The position numbers and the translations under genes were made by a program. A stretch of 34,497 bases of DNA from an uncultured Clostridia bacterium. GTDB taxonomy: Bacteria > Bacillota > Clostridia > Christensenellales > Aristaeellaceae. Positions within the stretch are counted from its first letter, which is position 1. Every line of letters begins with the position of its first letter. A model generated the notes under the pieces. That model was given only the letters and a program-made list of their open reading frames with translations, was not told the DNA's origin and searched no databases. Shown here piece after piece: positions 24,304-32,044 of the stretch. The stretch is taken from contig CAMHSI010000014.1 in the NCBI GenBank assembly GCA_946187775.1, positions 1 through 34,497 of the forward strand, in the 5' to 3' direction.

Positions 24304-26038
24304 AGTTGTTGTATTCCACCGTTTCCTGGTAGGCCTTATAGGTGGTGGTAAACAGGAGCTCCCGCCGGGTCTCTTTTTCCCCCTGGTACCAGACCTTCCA
24401 CGTATCCACCACGTATCCGGACCGTCCGTTGACGGTCTTTTTGCTTTCTCCCGGCGCCAGGTTCGTGTTCAGCACATACTTCGTCCCCTCCGGCTGGGGC
24501 AGCGTCCGGGTCACTTCGCTCTCCAGGTCAATCTTCACCCCGGCTCCCAGGTCCATGCCGTAGAGGTTCACCGTCACCTTCTGCTTGCTGTAGGCGGCAA
24601 CGATGAAGATGGGCCAGTCCGTGTTGTTCTTGAATTTGAAATCCAGCCCCGGCCAGTTCACTGTGGCGTCAAATCCCTTCTCCACATAATTGCTCGGCCA
24701 GGCGTGGGGATTCCGCTCGATGATCTCCAGGTTGGCCCTTGCCACAGCGTTGAACAGCGTAGAGCTGGTCTGGCACACGCCTCCGCCGATTTCGTCCCGG
24801 CTCTGCCCGCCGGAAATCGCCGCGGCTTCCTTGTATCCCTTTTCCGCCGTCCGCTCCCCGGTTGCCCCGTTGAAGGAGAAAATCTCCCCCGGCAGCACCG
24901 TCAGCCCGTTGATGGCCTTTGCGCTCAGGTCGATGTTGGTGTTCCGGTTTTTGTTGCTGGTGGTGTTCGTGGTATAGGCGGAAATCAGGCCGAAGCGGTT
25001 CATCAGCTCCGCCCGGGTCATCTCCGCCTCAATCCGCTCCGGAACCACCCGCACCGTGCTCTGGCTGATCCCGGCGTCCAGCAGCGTCACCAGCCGCTGG
25101 TACAGGTCCTCCGGATCCACCCTGGCCCCGGGAATGTCCTCCGTGAAGGTGAAGGCCTTCGTGCTGAAATTGAAGCTTTCCACCATGCTGTTCACGGGAT
25201 CCCGGTCTACGTAGTTCACGATTCCGTCCGTCAGCGCCCGCAGGGCCTGGTGGTCGTAGTCCTGCTTCGTGACGTAATTCTGCGGCTGGGAGCGCAGGGC
25301 CGACGCCAGCTGCACCCGCTCCTCGAAGGGCGTTTTTCCGCTGCCCCGGGAGGCGTCCGTGTTGCTGCGGCCGTAGGCCCAGGCCTGCTCCACCGTTTCC
25401 TTCGTGTTCCGGGAGAAGGGAACCCGCTCGTTGTTCACGTGCCAGTTCTCGTTTCCGATGGACACCACCAGGTCAAACTTCGCGTCCACGTCCTGGTTCA
25501 CCGCTTCCACGGCCTTCACCGCTTCCTCCCGGGTCATGCCGCCCACGTGGACATTGTCGATATATACCCCCGGGTAAATCTTCCCGGTGAAGATCTCCTT
25601 CCGGCATTCGTCGTGAAGCTGCTCCTTTTCCTGGTCCAGGGAAATCACGGCCCCGTTCACAAACCCGATGTTCGGCAGGAACCGGTACCGCACCCCCGTC
25701 AGCTGGGGAACCATCAGCAGTCCCAGTCCGAAGAGGATCACCAGGCAGGAAACAATCACCGCCACCCAGCAGCCGTTGTAATGCTTCGGCTGTTTTTTTC
25801 GCGGCGTTTTCACCGGATCCGGATGGGCGTTGAACCGTTCAAAATCGTCAAACAGCGGAACGTCCGGCCCCAGCCCGTCGTCCTCGCTGTTTCGGAAGTA
25901 GCGGTTCCGGGCCTGCTGCTTCGGGGCGCTCTGCTCCTGCTGCTTCCCTTCCTGCTCCCGTTCCTCCGGCGGCATGTATACGTCCGGGATGATCTCCCCA
26001 TCCCCTTCGTAAATCTCGTATCTGTTCAGCTTAGCCAT
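24302..26038 (-). CDS. Membrane-anchored VanW/G5-domain protein
   Basis: This 578-residue protein has a long acidic cytoplasmic N-terminus (1-85) and one membrane helix (about 90-112). The extracellular part begins with a region resembling peptidoglycan-binding domain 4 (about 125-330), then a VanW domain with ITVLPGE-like INGLTVLPGEIFSFN and GGGVCQTSSTLFNAV. It ends in a G5-type domain (about 510-575, with APGESKKTVNGRSGYVVDTW). VanW-family proteins occur in vancomycin-resistance clusters and widely in Clostridia, but their molecular function is not established. The domain set implies action at the cell wall. AAGGGGAAG precedes the ATG, 10 bases after the U32 gene, so it is the last gene of the ylbF-mltG-U32 unit. 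It is not evidence for drug resistance by itself. Confidence 0.87.
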   Translation of the reverse strand: MAKLNRYEIYEGDGEIIPDVYMPPEEREQEGKQQEQSAPKQQARNRYFRNSEDDGLGPDVPLFDDFERFNAHPDPVKTPRKKQPKHYNGCWVAVIVSCLVILFGLGLLMVPQLTGVRYRFLPNIGFVNGAVISLDQEKEQLHDECRKEIFTGKIYPGVYIDNVHVGGMTREEAVKAVEAVNQDVDAKFDLVVSIGNENWHVNNERVPFSRNTKETVEQAWAYGRSNTDASRGSGKTPFEERVQLASALRSQPQNYVTKQDYDHQALRALTDGIVNYVDRDPVNSMVESFNFSTKAFTFTEDIPGARVDPEDLYQRLVTLLDAGISQSTVRVVPERIEAEMTRAELMNRFGLISAYTTNTTSNKNRNTNIDLSAKAINGLTVLPGEIFSFNGATGERTAEKGYKEAAAISGGQSRDEIGGGVCQTSSTLFNAVARANLEIIERNPHAWPSNYVEKGFDATVNWPGLDFKFKNNTDWPIFIVAAYSKQKVTVNLYGMDLGAGVKIDLESEVTRTLPQPEGTKYVLNTNLAPGESKKTVNGRSGYVVDTWKVWYQGEKETRRELLFTTTYKAYQETVEYNN

Positions 26039-26048
26039 TTTCTTCCCC

Positions 26049-27278
26049 TTATTCCCGGTGGTTCCGCACCGGTCCCCGCAGGATATCTCCAGCTTCGCAT
26101 TCCGGCAGGTCCATCAGGATCGTCTCCCCGGCGATGCCCAGGGTTTCCAGCGTTTCCCCCGTCTTCTCCCGCACCAGCGGGGAAGCGGTCACCTGCAGGA
26201 TCCCCTTCCGGGTCATCAGCTCCAGCTGTTCCCCGGCAAAAAAGCGGTTCTTCAGCATCAGCCGGGTTTTGCCGGTCTTTTCGTCCCTGCCCAGCACCCG
26301 GGCGGCGTATTCCCGCTCCTGGTGGAAGCCCTCCGCCTCCCCGGGAACCTCCGGCTGCCCCAGCAGGAATCCGGTGTCGCTGTCCCGGTGGCTGGCGCTG
26401 CGCAGCTCCCGCTCCAGCTCCGGAAGCGCCCGGCGGAAGGCCTCCGGGCTCTCCGCCAGCAGGTCCAGCGCCCGCCGGTACGCCCCGGTAACCACCGCCA
26501 CGTAGTATTCGCTCTTCATCCTGCCCTCAATCTTCAGGCTGGAAACGCCGGCCTCGCACAGCTCCTCCAGGATCGGCATCAGGCAAAGGTCCCGGGCGGA
26601 AAACAGGTAGGTTCCCCGCTCATCCTCCTCCACCGGGAAATACTCCCCGGGCCGTTTCTCTTCCATCACGGCGTATTTCCACCGGCAGGGCTGGGCGCAT
26701 TCCCCCCGGTTGCCGCTGCGTCCGGTCAGGTATGCCGAAAGCATACACCTGCCGGAATAGGCCATGCAGCTTGCCCCGTGCACAAAGGTTTCCAGCTGGA
26801 TGCTGTCCCCCAGGGCCCGCTTCATGGCGCGGATCCGATCCAGGCTCACCTCCCGGGCCAGGATCACCCGCTCGCAGCCCATCTCCCGGTATAGCTCCGC
26901 CGCCGGCGTGTTCAGGGTGTTCGCCTGGGTGCTGACGTGCACCGCCAGCTCCGGCACCTCCCTGCGCAGCAGGCGGATTGCCCCGGGATCGCTGACAATG
27001 GCCGCGTCCACACCCGCGGCCTTTGCTTCCCGGGCCGCCTCTGCAAACCCCTCCAGCTCGTCGTCGAAGGGGTATATGTTCATTGTCACATAGAACCGGG
27101 CCTTCGCCGCGTGCGCCCGGCGCACCGCCTCCCGCAGCTCCTCCGGGTCAAAGTTCCCCGCAAAGGCCCGCAGCCCGTATCTTTTTATTCCCCCGTATAC
27201 CGCGTCCGCGCCGAAGTGAAGCGCCGCTTCCAGCGCTTCCATGCTTCCCGCGGGACACAGCAGCTCAGGCATGCTCAT
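26049..27278 (-). CDS. U32-family peptidase-like protein, TrhP/RlhA type
   Basis: This 409-residue cytoplasmic protein matches the U32 family. The N-terminal TIM-barrel part starts LCPAGSMEALEAALHFGADAVYGG. The family signature FVHGASCMAYSGRCMLSAY follows, and four cysteines (171, 178, 194, 198; the last two in GECAQPC) are placed as in the iron-sulfur members. Family members TrhP and RlhA take part in hydroxylation of tRNA wobble uridine or of rRNA, using prephenate, rather than in proteolysis. The ATG at 27278 overlaps the mltG stop (ATGA), with GGGGGAT upstream; the in-frame start at 27314 lies inside mltG. In Bacillus subtilis similar U32 genes also lie just downstream of the mltG homologue, so the order is conserved. 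Collagenase activity, an older label, is unlikely. Confidence 0.87.
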   Translation of the reverse strand: MSMPELLCPAGSMEALEAALHFGADAVYGGIKRYGLRAFAGNFDPEELREAVRRAHAAKARFYVTMNIYPFDDELEGFAEAAREAKAAGVDAAIVSDPGAIRLLRREVPELAVHVSTQANTLNTPAAELYREMGCERVILAREVSLDRIRAMKRALGDSIQLETFVHGASCMAYSGRCMLSAYLTGRSGNRGECAQPCRWKYAVMEEKRPGEYFPVEEDERGTYLFSARDLCLMPILEELCEAGVSSLKIEGRMKSEYYVAVVTGAYRRALDLLAESPEAFRRALPELERELRSASHRDSDTGFLLGQPEVPGEAEGFHQEREYAARVLGRDEKTGKTRLMLKNRFFAGEQLELMTRKGILQVTASPLVREKTGETLETLGIAGETILMDLPECEAGDILRGPVRNHRE

Positions 27279-28459
27279 GGACTGATCCCCCGGCTCTGGT
27301 CGTACTGCTGCCACAGCGGGGCGTAAACCGCCACCGCCCGCTCATGCTCCTCCAGGGTCCTGGAGAAATAGAGCTCGCCGCTTTCCGGCTCTTTGGCGCA
27401 GAAGTACAGGTATTTTTCCGCCACCATGGCGGCGTCCGGATACAGCGCCGCCTTCACCGCCGCCGGGGACGGATTGCAGATGGGTCCCACCGGCAGTCCC
27501 CGGTTCACGTAAGTGTTGTAGGGGCTCTGGATCTTCAGGTCCGCGTCCCCCAGGTTCATCCGGCGCACCCCGGTGATGTAGTGGATCGTCACGTCGCTCT
27601 GCAGCATCATGCCGCTCTTCAGCCGGTTGTGGAACACCGCGCTCACCCGGGCAAAATCGCTTTCCTTTGCTTCCTTCTCGATCATGCTGGCCATGGTCAG
27701 CACCTGGTCCATGGTCATCCCCAGGGTTTCCGCCTGCTCCTGGTATTCCTCCGGGAAAACCGCCTCCGTCTGGCTCAGCAGCTTCCGGATGATTTCCTCC
27801 TCCGTCGCGTTGGTGTAAACCTCATAGGTGTTCGGCGCCAGGTAGCCCTCCAGCACGTATTTGCGGTTCTTCGCGGTGCCGCCGGAGAGCACGTCGGCGA
27901 TATAGTAGTAATCCCGGAAGGCCTCCCCGCTCCGGCACAGCTCCAGGAAACGGTCCGGCGTCTCCAGCGTTCCGTTATTCACCAGCTTCGCGGCAAACTC
28001 CTCCACGCTTTCGCCCGGAATCAGCGTAATGTTCCGCACCAGCGGATTGCCGTCCCCGGCCGTAAGCCGCTCCGCGATCTCCTTCAGGGTCATGTCCTTC
28101 CGCAGGGTGTAGTTCCCAACCTGGATCTTCTGCCCCATGCCGGCGAAGTCGCAGTAGTATTTGAACACCGTTTTGCTGCGCACCAGCCCCGCCTCCTCCA
28201 GGTTGGAGGCCACCCGGTTCAGGCTCTGCCCGGAGGTGATCTCAAAGGCGTATTCGCCCTTGTCCGTCGGATCCGCCGGCGCGGCAAACTCACCGTACAG
28301 CTTGTTCCATACGGTCATGCAGATCCCTGTCACCAGCACCAGCACCGTCAGCCCCACCAGGATCGGCCGCAGCACCTTCCACAGTCCGCTGTACCAGAAG
28401 AATCCGTACTGGCGCTCGTCCCGCAGGCTCCGGTAGGTGTATACCTTCTCGTCCTTCAA
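27275..28459 (-). CDS. mltG: Endolytic transglycosylase MltG
   Basis: This 394-residue protein has a cytoplasmic N-terminus and one membrane helix (about 31-50). A LysM-like segment follows (SGQSLNRVASNLEEAGLV), then the YceG/MltG catalytic domain. The catalytic glutamate is Glu261 in ASMIEKEA. NRKYVLEGYLAPNTYEV and VFHNRLKSGMMLQSDVTIHY are further family motifs, and YNTYVNRGLPVGPICNPS closes the site. MltG cleaves nascent peptidoglycan strands and so sets their length, acting at the outer face of the membrane. It starts 4 bases after the YlbF-family gene and overlaps the U32 gene by 4 bases, so all are in one transcript. Confidence 0.93.
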   Translation of the reverse strand: MKDEKVYTYRSLRDERQYGFFWYSGLWKVLRPILVGLTVLVLVTGICMTVWNKLYGEFAAPADPTDKGEYAFEITSGQSLNRVASNLEEAGLVRSKTVFKYYCDFAGMGQKIQVGNYTLRKDMTLKEIAERLTAGDGNPLVRNITLIPGESVEEFAAKLVNNGTLETPDRFLELCRSGEAFRDYYYIADVLSGGTAKNRKYVLEGYLAPNTYEVYTNATEEEIIRKLLSQTEAVFPEEYQEQAETLGMTMDQVLTMASMIEKEAKESDFARVSAVFHNRLKSGMMLQSDVTIHYITGVRRMNLGDADLKIQSPYNTYVNRGLPVGPICNPSPAAVKAALYPDAAMVAEKYLYFCAKEPESGELYFSRTLEEHERAVAVYAPLWQQYDQSRGISP

Positions 28460-28463
28460 ATGT

Positions 28464-28814
28464 TTACCTCTCCAATCCGGGAATGGACATGTCCACGTCC
28501 GCCGCTTCCGTCACGATCTTGAAGATATCCCCCAGCACCTGCTGCAGCCGCATTTCCGCCATGAGGAAGCTGCTCACCTCCTGCTTGGAAAACAGCAGGG
28601 TCGAAATCCCGGAAAACCGCTGCATGGTCTCCGCGTCCGCGGTCTGCCCGCTCATGGCGGTCATCTGCAGCGTCATCTGCAGCTTCCGGTATTCCTTGAT
28701 CAGGGCGGCGGTGGTCTCCTCCGCCATAACGGATTCCTTCAGACCGTGATAGGTCTTGTATTCCTCACTGTCCCGGATGTCCTGGGCCAGCTTGTAAGTG
28801 GATGCGTAATCCAT
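28464..28814 (-). CDS. YlbF/YmcA-family protein
   Basis: This 116-residue protein is predicted almost wholly helical and fits the Com_YlbF family (YlbF and YmcA). Typical features are the N-terminal ASTYKLAQDIRDSEEYKTYH, the central ALIKEYRKLQMTLQM and the C-terminal VSSFLMAEMRLQQVLGDIFKIVTEAADV. In Bacillus subtilis YlbF and YmcA form a complex with YaaT that modulates RNase Y cleavage of mRNA. Here the gene directly follows the RNase J gene, which supports a link to RNA decay. GGGAGGG lies upstream of the ATG. A promoter and a hairpin terminator lie between it and rnj, so its expression may be partly separate. Confidence 0.83.
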   Translation of the reverse strand: MDYASTYKLAQDIRDSEEYKTYHGLKESVMAEETTAALIKEYRKLQMTLQMTAMSGQTADAETMQRFSGISTLLFSKQEVSSFLMAEMRLQQVLGDIFKIVTEAADVDMSIPGLER

Positions 28815-28832
28815 GCGTTTCCCTCCCTACAG

Positions 28833-28873
28833 AAAAAAACGGTCAGAAAGGGAATTCGCTTCCCTTTCCGACC
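28833..28873 (-). terminator. Intrinsic terminator between rnj and the ylbF-type gene
   Basis: On the minus strand GGTCGGAAAGGG pairs with CCCTTTCTGACC (28862-28873 with 28841-28852; one G-U pair), followed by seven T (28833-28839). It ends the RNase J transcript. It also lies downstream of the promoter at 28877-28905, so it may act as an attenuator for the next gene. Confidence 0.9.
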
Positions 28874-28876
28874 CTC

Positions 28877-28905
28877 ATTATACTGATTTTTGCGGTTTTC
28901 CGCAA
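28877..28905 (-). promoter_or_regulatory. Promoter upstream of the ylbF-mltG-U32-VanW unit
   Basis: On the minus strand TTGCGG (28900-28905) and TATAAT (28877-28882) have exactly 17 bases between them. The -35 begins 7 bases after the rnj stop. Transcription would start close to the first base of the terminator hairpin. Confidence 0.7.
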
Positions 28906-28911
28906 TGATGC

Positions 28912-30615
28912 TTACACGTCCAGGATAATCGGCAGGATCATCGGGTTCCGCTTGATTTTCTCAAAGATGTACTGGTGCACCTCGTCCTTGATGGTATTCT
29001 TCAGGTCCGGCCAGTCCTCTCCGGCCAGGCTGCTCCGGGACAGGATATCCCGCACCAGGTTCTGGGTTTCGTCGATGATGTCCTCGTTTTCCTTGACATA
29101 GATGAATCCGCGGCTCACGATGTCCGGTCCGCTGACCAGCTTCTGCTCGTCCCGGTCGATGGCAACGGCAACGATCAGCAGGCCGTCCTGGCTGAGATGC
29201 TTCCGGTCCCGCAGCACCACGTTCCCCACGTCGCCGACTCCCAGGCCGTCCACCAGCACGCCGCCCACGGGCACCTGTTCGCCCAGGGCCAGGGTGTCCT
29301 GGTTCATTTCAATCACCTGGCCCAGCTCCGGAATCACGATGTTCTGGCTCGGCACGCCCATGGCTTCCGCCAGGATGGCATGCTGCCACATCATCCGGTA
29401 TTCGCCGTGCACCGGGATGAAATACTTCGGCCGGACCAGGGAATGCAGCAGCTTCAGCTCCTCCTGGCAGGCGTGTCCGGAAACATGGACCTCCGCCATG
29501 GCGCTGTAGACTACCTGTGCCCCCAGCCGGTACAGCTGGTTGATCACCCGGGAGATGAATTTCTCGTTTCCGGGAATCGGGGTGGCGGAGATAATCACCA
29601 TGTCGCTCTGGCGGATCTGCAGCTTCCTGTGCTCCGCGTAGGCCATCCTGGTCAGGCCCGCCATGGGCTCGCCCTGGCTGCCCGTGGTCATCACCAGGAT
29701 CTCATTGTCCGGATACTGGTCCAGCACGTCCATATCAATCAGGCAGCCTTCGGGAATCTGAAGCTCCCCGATGCTCATGGCTACCCGGCTGACGTTCACC
29801 ATGCTTCGGCCGATAAAGCAAACCCGCCGGCCGTAGCGGATGGCGCTGTCGATAATCATCTGCATCCGGTGGATGTTGCTGGCGAACATGGCCACGATCA
29901 CCCGGCCCTCCGCCTGGGAGAACATCTTTTCGAAGGTCTCGCCCACCTTCAGCTCGCTCATGGTGTATCCCGGGCGCTCCACGTTGGTGGATTCGCACAG
30001 GAAGGCCAGCACGCCCTGCTCCCCGTAATGGGCAAAGGTCTGCAGGTCCGTCACCTGTCCGTCAATGGGGGTATAGTCCACCTTGAAGTCGCCGCTGCAG
30101 ATCACCGTGCCCGCCGGGCAGGTGATGGCAATGGCGCAGGCTCCCGCAATGGAGTGGCTCACGTGGATAAACTGGCAGGTAAACTGCCCCAGCTGAACCG
30201 TGTCCCTGGGCTCCACCACGTGCATCGGGATTCCCTCCACCCGGTATTCCTTCAGCTTCAGGTCCACCAACGCCAAGGTCAGCTTTGTCCCGTAGATATG
30301 GGACGGCGCCTGCCGGAGGATGTAGGGGGTGGCCCCGATATGGTCCTCATGACCGTGGGTGAAAAGATATCCGCGGATATGGTCCCGCTTCCCCATCAGG
30401 TAGGTGATGTCCGGAATCACCAGGTCTACGCCCAGCATGTCCTCCTTCGGAAACACGCTTCCGCAGTCCACGATGACAATGTCGTCCTCATACTCGAAGA
30501 CATACATATTTTTGCCGATCTCATCCACGCCGCCGAGGGAAACGATCCGCAGCTTTCCGGTTTCCTTTTTTGCTTTTGTGCTCACTGTGACCGCCTTTCT
30601 ATATTCCGCGCGCAT
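28912..30615 (-). CDS. rnjA: Ribonuclease J
   Basis: This 567-residue cytoplasmic RNase J belongs to the metallo-beta-lactamase/beta-CASP family. It begins with KLRIVSLGGVDEIGKNM, and HGHEDH (87-92) supplies zinc ligands. Further metal ligands lie in FIHVSHSI and CSGDFKVDYTP. The beta-CASP part includes ASNIHRMQMIIDSA and VMTTGSQGEPMAGL, and FIPVHGEYRM follows. RNase J is a 5'-3' exonuclease and endonuclease for mRNA decay and rRNA maturation. The length is that of the full family. The ATG at 30615 has GGAGAG 8 bases upstream. A GTG at 30585 with AAAGGCGG upstream is an equally reasonable start and would remove ten residues that are not conserved. Confidence 0.95.
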   Translation of the reverse strand: MRAEYRKAVTVSTKAKKETGKLRIVSLGGVDEIGKNMYVFEYEDDIVIVDCGSVFPKEDMLGVDLVIPDITYLMGKRDHIRGYLFTHGHEDHIGATPYILRQAPSHIYGTKLTLALVDLKLKEYRVEGIPMHVVEPRDTVQLGQFTCQFIHVSHSIAGACAIAITCPAGTVICSGDFKVDYTPIDGQVTDLQTFAHYGEQGVLAFLCESTNVERPGYTMSELKVGETFEKMFSQAEGRVIVAMFASNIHRMQMIIDSAIRYGRRVCFIGRSMVNVSRVAMSIGELQIPEGCLIDMDVLDQYPDNEILVMTTGSQGEPMAGLTRMAYAEHRKLQIRQSDMVIISATPIPGNEKFISRVINQLYRLGAQVVYSAMAEVHVSGHACQEELKLLHSLVRPKYFIPVHGEYRMMWQHAILAEAMGVPSQNIVIPELGQVIEMNQDTLALGEQVPVGGVLVDGLGVGDVGNVVLRDRKHLSQDGLLIVAVAIDRDEQKLVSGPDIVSRGFIYVKENEDIIDETQNLVRDILSRSSLAGEDWPDLKNTIKDEVHQYIFEKIKRNPMILPIILDV

Positions 30616-30684
30616 ACGACCGCTCTCCGGAAAAGCATGCCTTCGCCTTTTCCGGCTGACTCTATGAAACTCACACTTTTAATC

Positions 30685-30690
30685 ATAATA
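30685..30690 (-). promoter_or_regulatory. Possible -10 box of rnj in an A/T-rich upstream region
   Basis: On the minus strand TATTAT sits in a strikingly A/T-rich stretch (about 30675-30712), unlike the GC-rich surroundings. A -35 at 17 bases would be TAGCAA, which is poor. The 155-base stretch 30616-30770 holds nothing else that I can identify. Confidence 0.35.
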
Positions 30691-30770
30691 TCATATTTTA
30701 TTTTGATTTGCTACCCTGTTATGCGCCACAAATGTTACAAAATAACGAACTTTAACGTTTCCGGCCGTTT

Positions 30771-31964
30771 TCAGCCATTCCCTTCGTTTCCCTGTTCCAC
30801 CGCGTTCATAGGCACCCATACCCGGCGGTTCGTCTTCTGGGTGCTGTCGTAGAACTCAAACTGCACATAGTACCCCTCCTGGGCGTACACGGTGCCGTAG
30901 GTTCCGGCAGGAATCTGCGCGTCATACATGGAGTAGCCGTATCCCGGACCCCAGTAGGCGTACACGGAGCGCGACAGCACCCCCGTGCCCAGGGCGCTTT
31001 CCACAGGCACCATGTCCGCGTTCATGTTCAGCCGCTTGACGCCGGTATAAACCCTGCGCAGCTCTCCCGCGTAGTTCAGCTCCACCTGCACCCACCAGAT
31101 TCCGTTCTTGCCGTCATAAGCGGAGGAAAGGGCCTTGACCCAGGTTCCCGCCTTGAAGTAGGATCCCGTCTCCGTATAGTCCGTCCCGGGACCGGAGCGG
31201 GTGGCCAGCCGGTCGCTGGTCAGCACCTGGATGCCGTTTTCCGGCACCGGGGTCGCGGTCAAGGCGGGGGCCGGCGTAATCGTGGGCAGCGCCGTCGGGT
31301 TCCAGGTCGGATAGGAAGGCACATAGCTCCCGTCATAAATGGCCGGCCCGAACATTTCCTCCAACGTAGAGGGCATAAACAGCAGATCCGCCGTCTGCAT
31401 CACGTAGCGGTTCTTCCCGGTTCCCTGGTACCAGCCCCGGATAAACAGCTCTACCCGGGTCACGTAGTCATGCTTTTTCCTCAGCGCCATCCGCTGGTAG
31501 CCGTCGATCCAGTCCGGGGAAAGCTGGGTGTCGTCCACCGAGTCCTGCAGCTTGAAGCGCTTTTCCTCCAGCAGCTCGTCCCCGTCCCACACCTTCACGT
31601 CCAGGATCATGATCCGGGCGTAATCCGTGTAGGTGTCGGACTGGAATCCGTTCCGGATCCACATGTCCGAAAGGGATGTGCCCCGGAAATAGAAGGTGAT
31701 GTCCGGCGTATCATCCAGGGCTTCGTTGTTCCATCCCGTGTGGGTCATGGTGGTTCCCCACCGGCCGTCCAGCAGGTTCTCCACGCCCCAGGTCATGGGC
31801 TGCCCCTTGTAGGTCAGGGCCGTTTCCCAGTTGGTAGGCATAACGCTGAACGCGGCGATGTTCACCGGGGCCGCGTAGGATCCCCCGTCCGCCATGGCTG
31901 CCGGAATGGCGCACGCCAGCAGTACAACCGCCGCGAGAATGCCCGGAATCCTTCTGCTCTTCAT
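30771..31964 (-). CDS. Secreted protein with discoidin-like and SH3-type domains
   Basis: This 397-residue protein has a signal peptide (about 1-25, ending PAAMADGG). Residues about 45-200 contain a VENLLDGRWGTTMTH motif followed by beta segments (ITFYFRG, YARIMILDVKVWDG). This recalls discoidin-like or NADase-type glycan-binding domains that begin with a NLLDG...T signature. A Pro/Thr-rich linker (about 218-242) leads to an SH3 domain (about 245-314, with RSGPGTDYTETGSYFKAGT) and a second SH3-like module (about 322-392, with YWGPGYGYSMYDAQIPAGT). It is probably extracellular and binds wall or glycan; there is no catalytic motif. The start at 31964 is set by the signal peptide and GGGGGAG upstream. 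The reading from 32261 runs back into the neighbouring gene and is rejected. It follows the synthetase terminator, so it may be independently transcribed. Confidence 0.8.
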   Translation of the reverse strand: MKSRRIPGILAAVVLLACAIPAAMADGGSYAAPVNIAAFSVMPTNWETALTYKGQPMTWGVENLLDGRWGTTMTHTGWNNEALDDTPDITFYFRGTSLSDMWIRNGFQSDTYTDYARIMILDVKVWDGDELLEEKRFKLQDSVDDTQLSPDWIDGYQRMALRKKHDYVTRVELFIRGWYQGTGKNRYVMQTADLLFMPSTLEEMFGPAIYDGSYVPSYPTWNPTALPTITPAPALTATPVPENGIQVLTSDRLATRSGPGTDYTETGSYFKAGTWVKALSSAYDGKNGIWWVQVELNYAGELRRVYTGVKRLNMNADMVPVESALGTGVLSRSVYAYWGPGYGYSMYDAQIPAGTYGTVYAQEGYYVQFEFYDSTQKTNRRVWVPMNAVEQGNEGNG

Positions 31965-31986
31965 CTTTTTTCTCCCCCTTTTGTCT

Positions 31987-32026
31987 ATAAAACGGGGAAA
32001 GCGTTGCCTCACTTCCCGCTTTCCCC
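31987..32026 (-). terminator. Terminator of the acyl-CoA synthetase gene
   Basis: On the minus strand GGGGAAAGCG pairs perfectly with CGCTTTCCCC (32017-32026 with 31994-32003) across a 13-base loop, followed by GTTTTAT. Confidence 0.82.
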
Positions 32027-32044
32027 TTTCCGTATCAAGTTTTT

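Noticed and set aside
24302-26038. Vancomycin-resistance cluster
   Set aside because: A VanW-domain protein alone, without vanH, vanA/B, vanX or a two-component system, is common in Clostridia and is not evidence of resistance.
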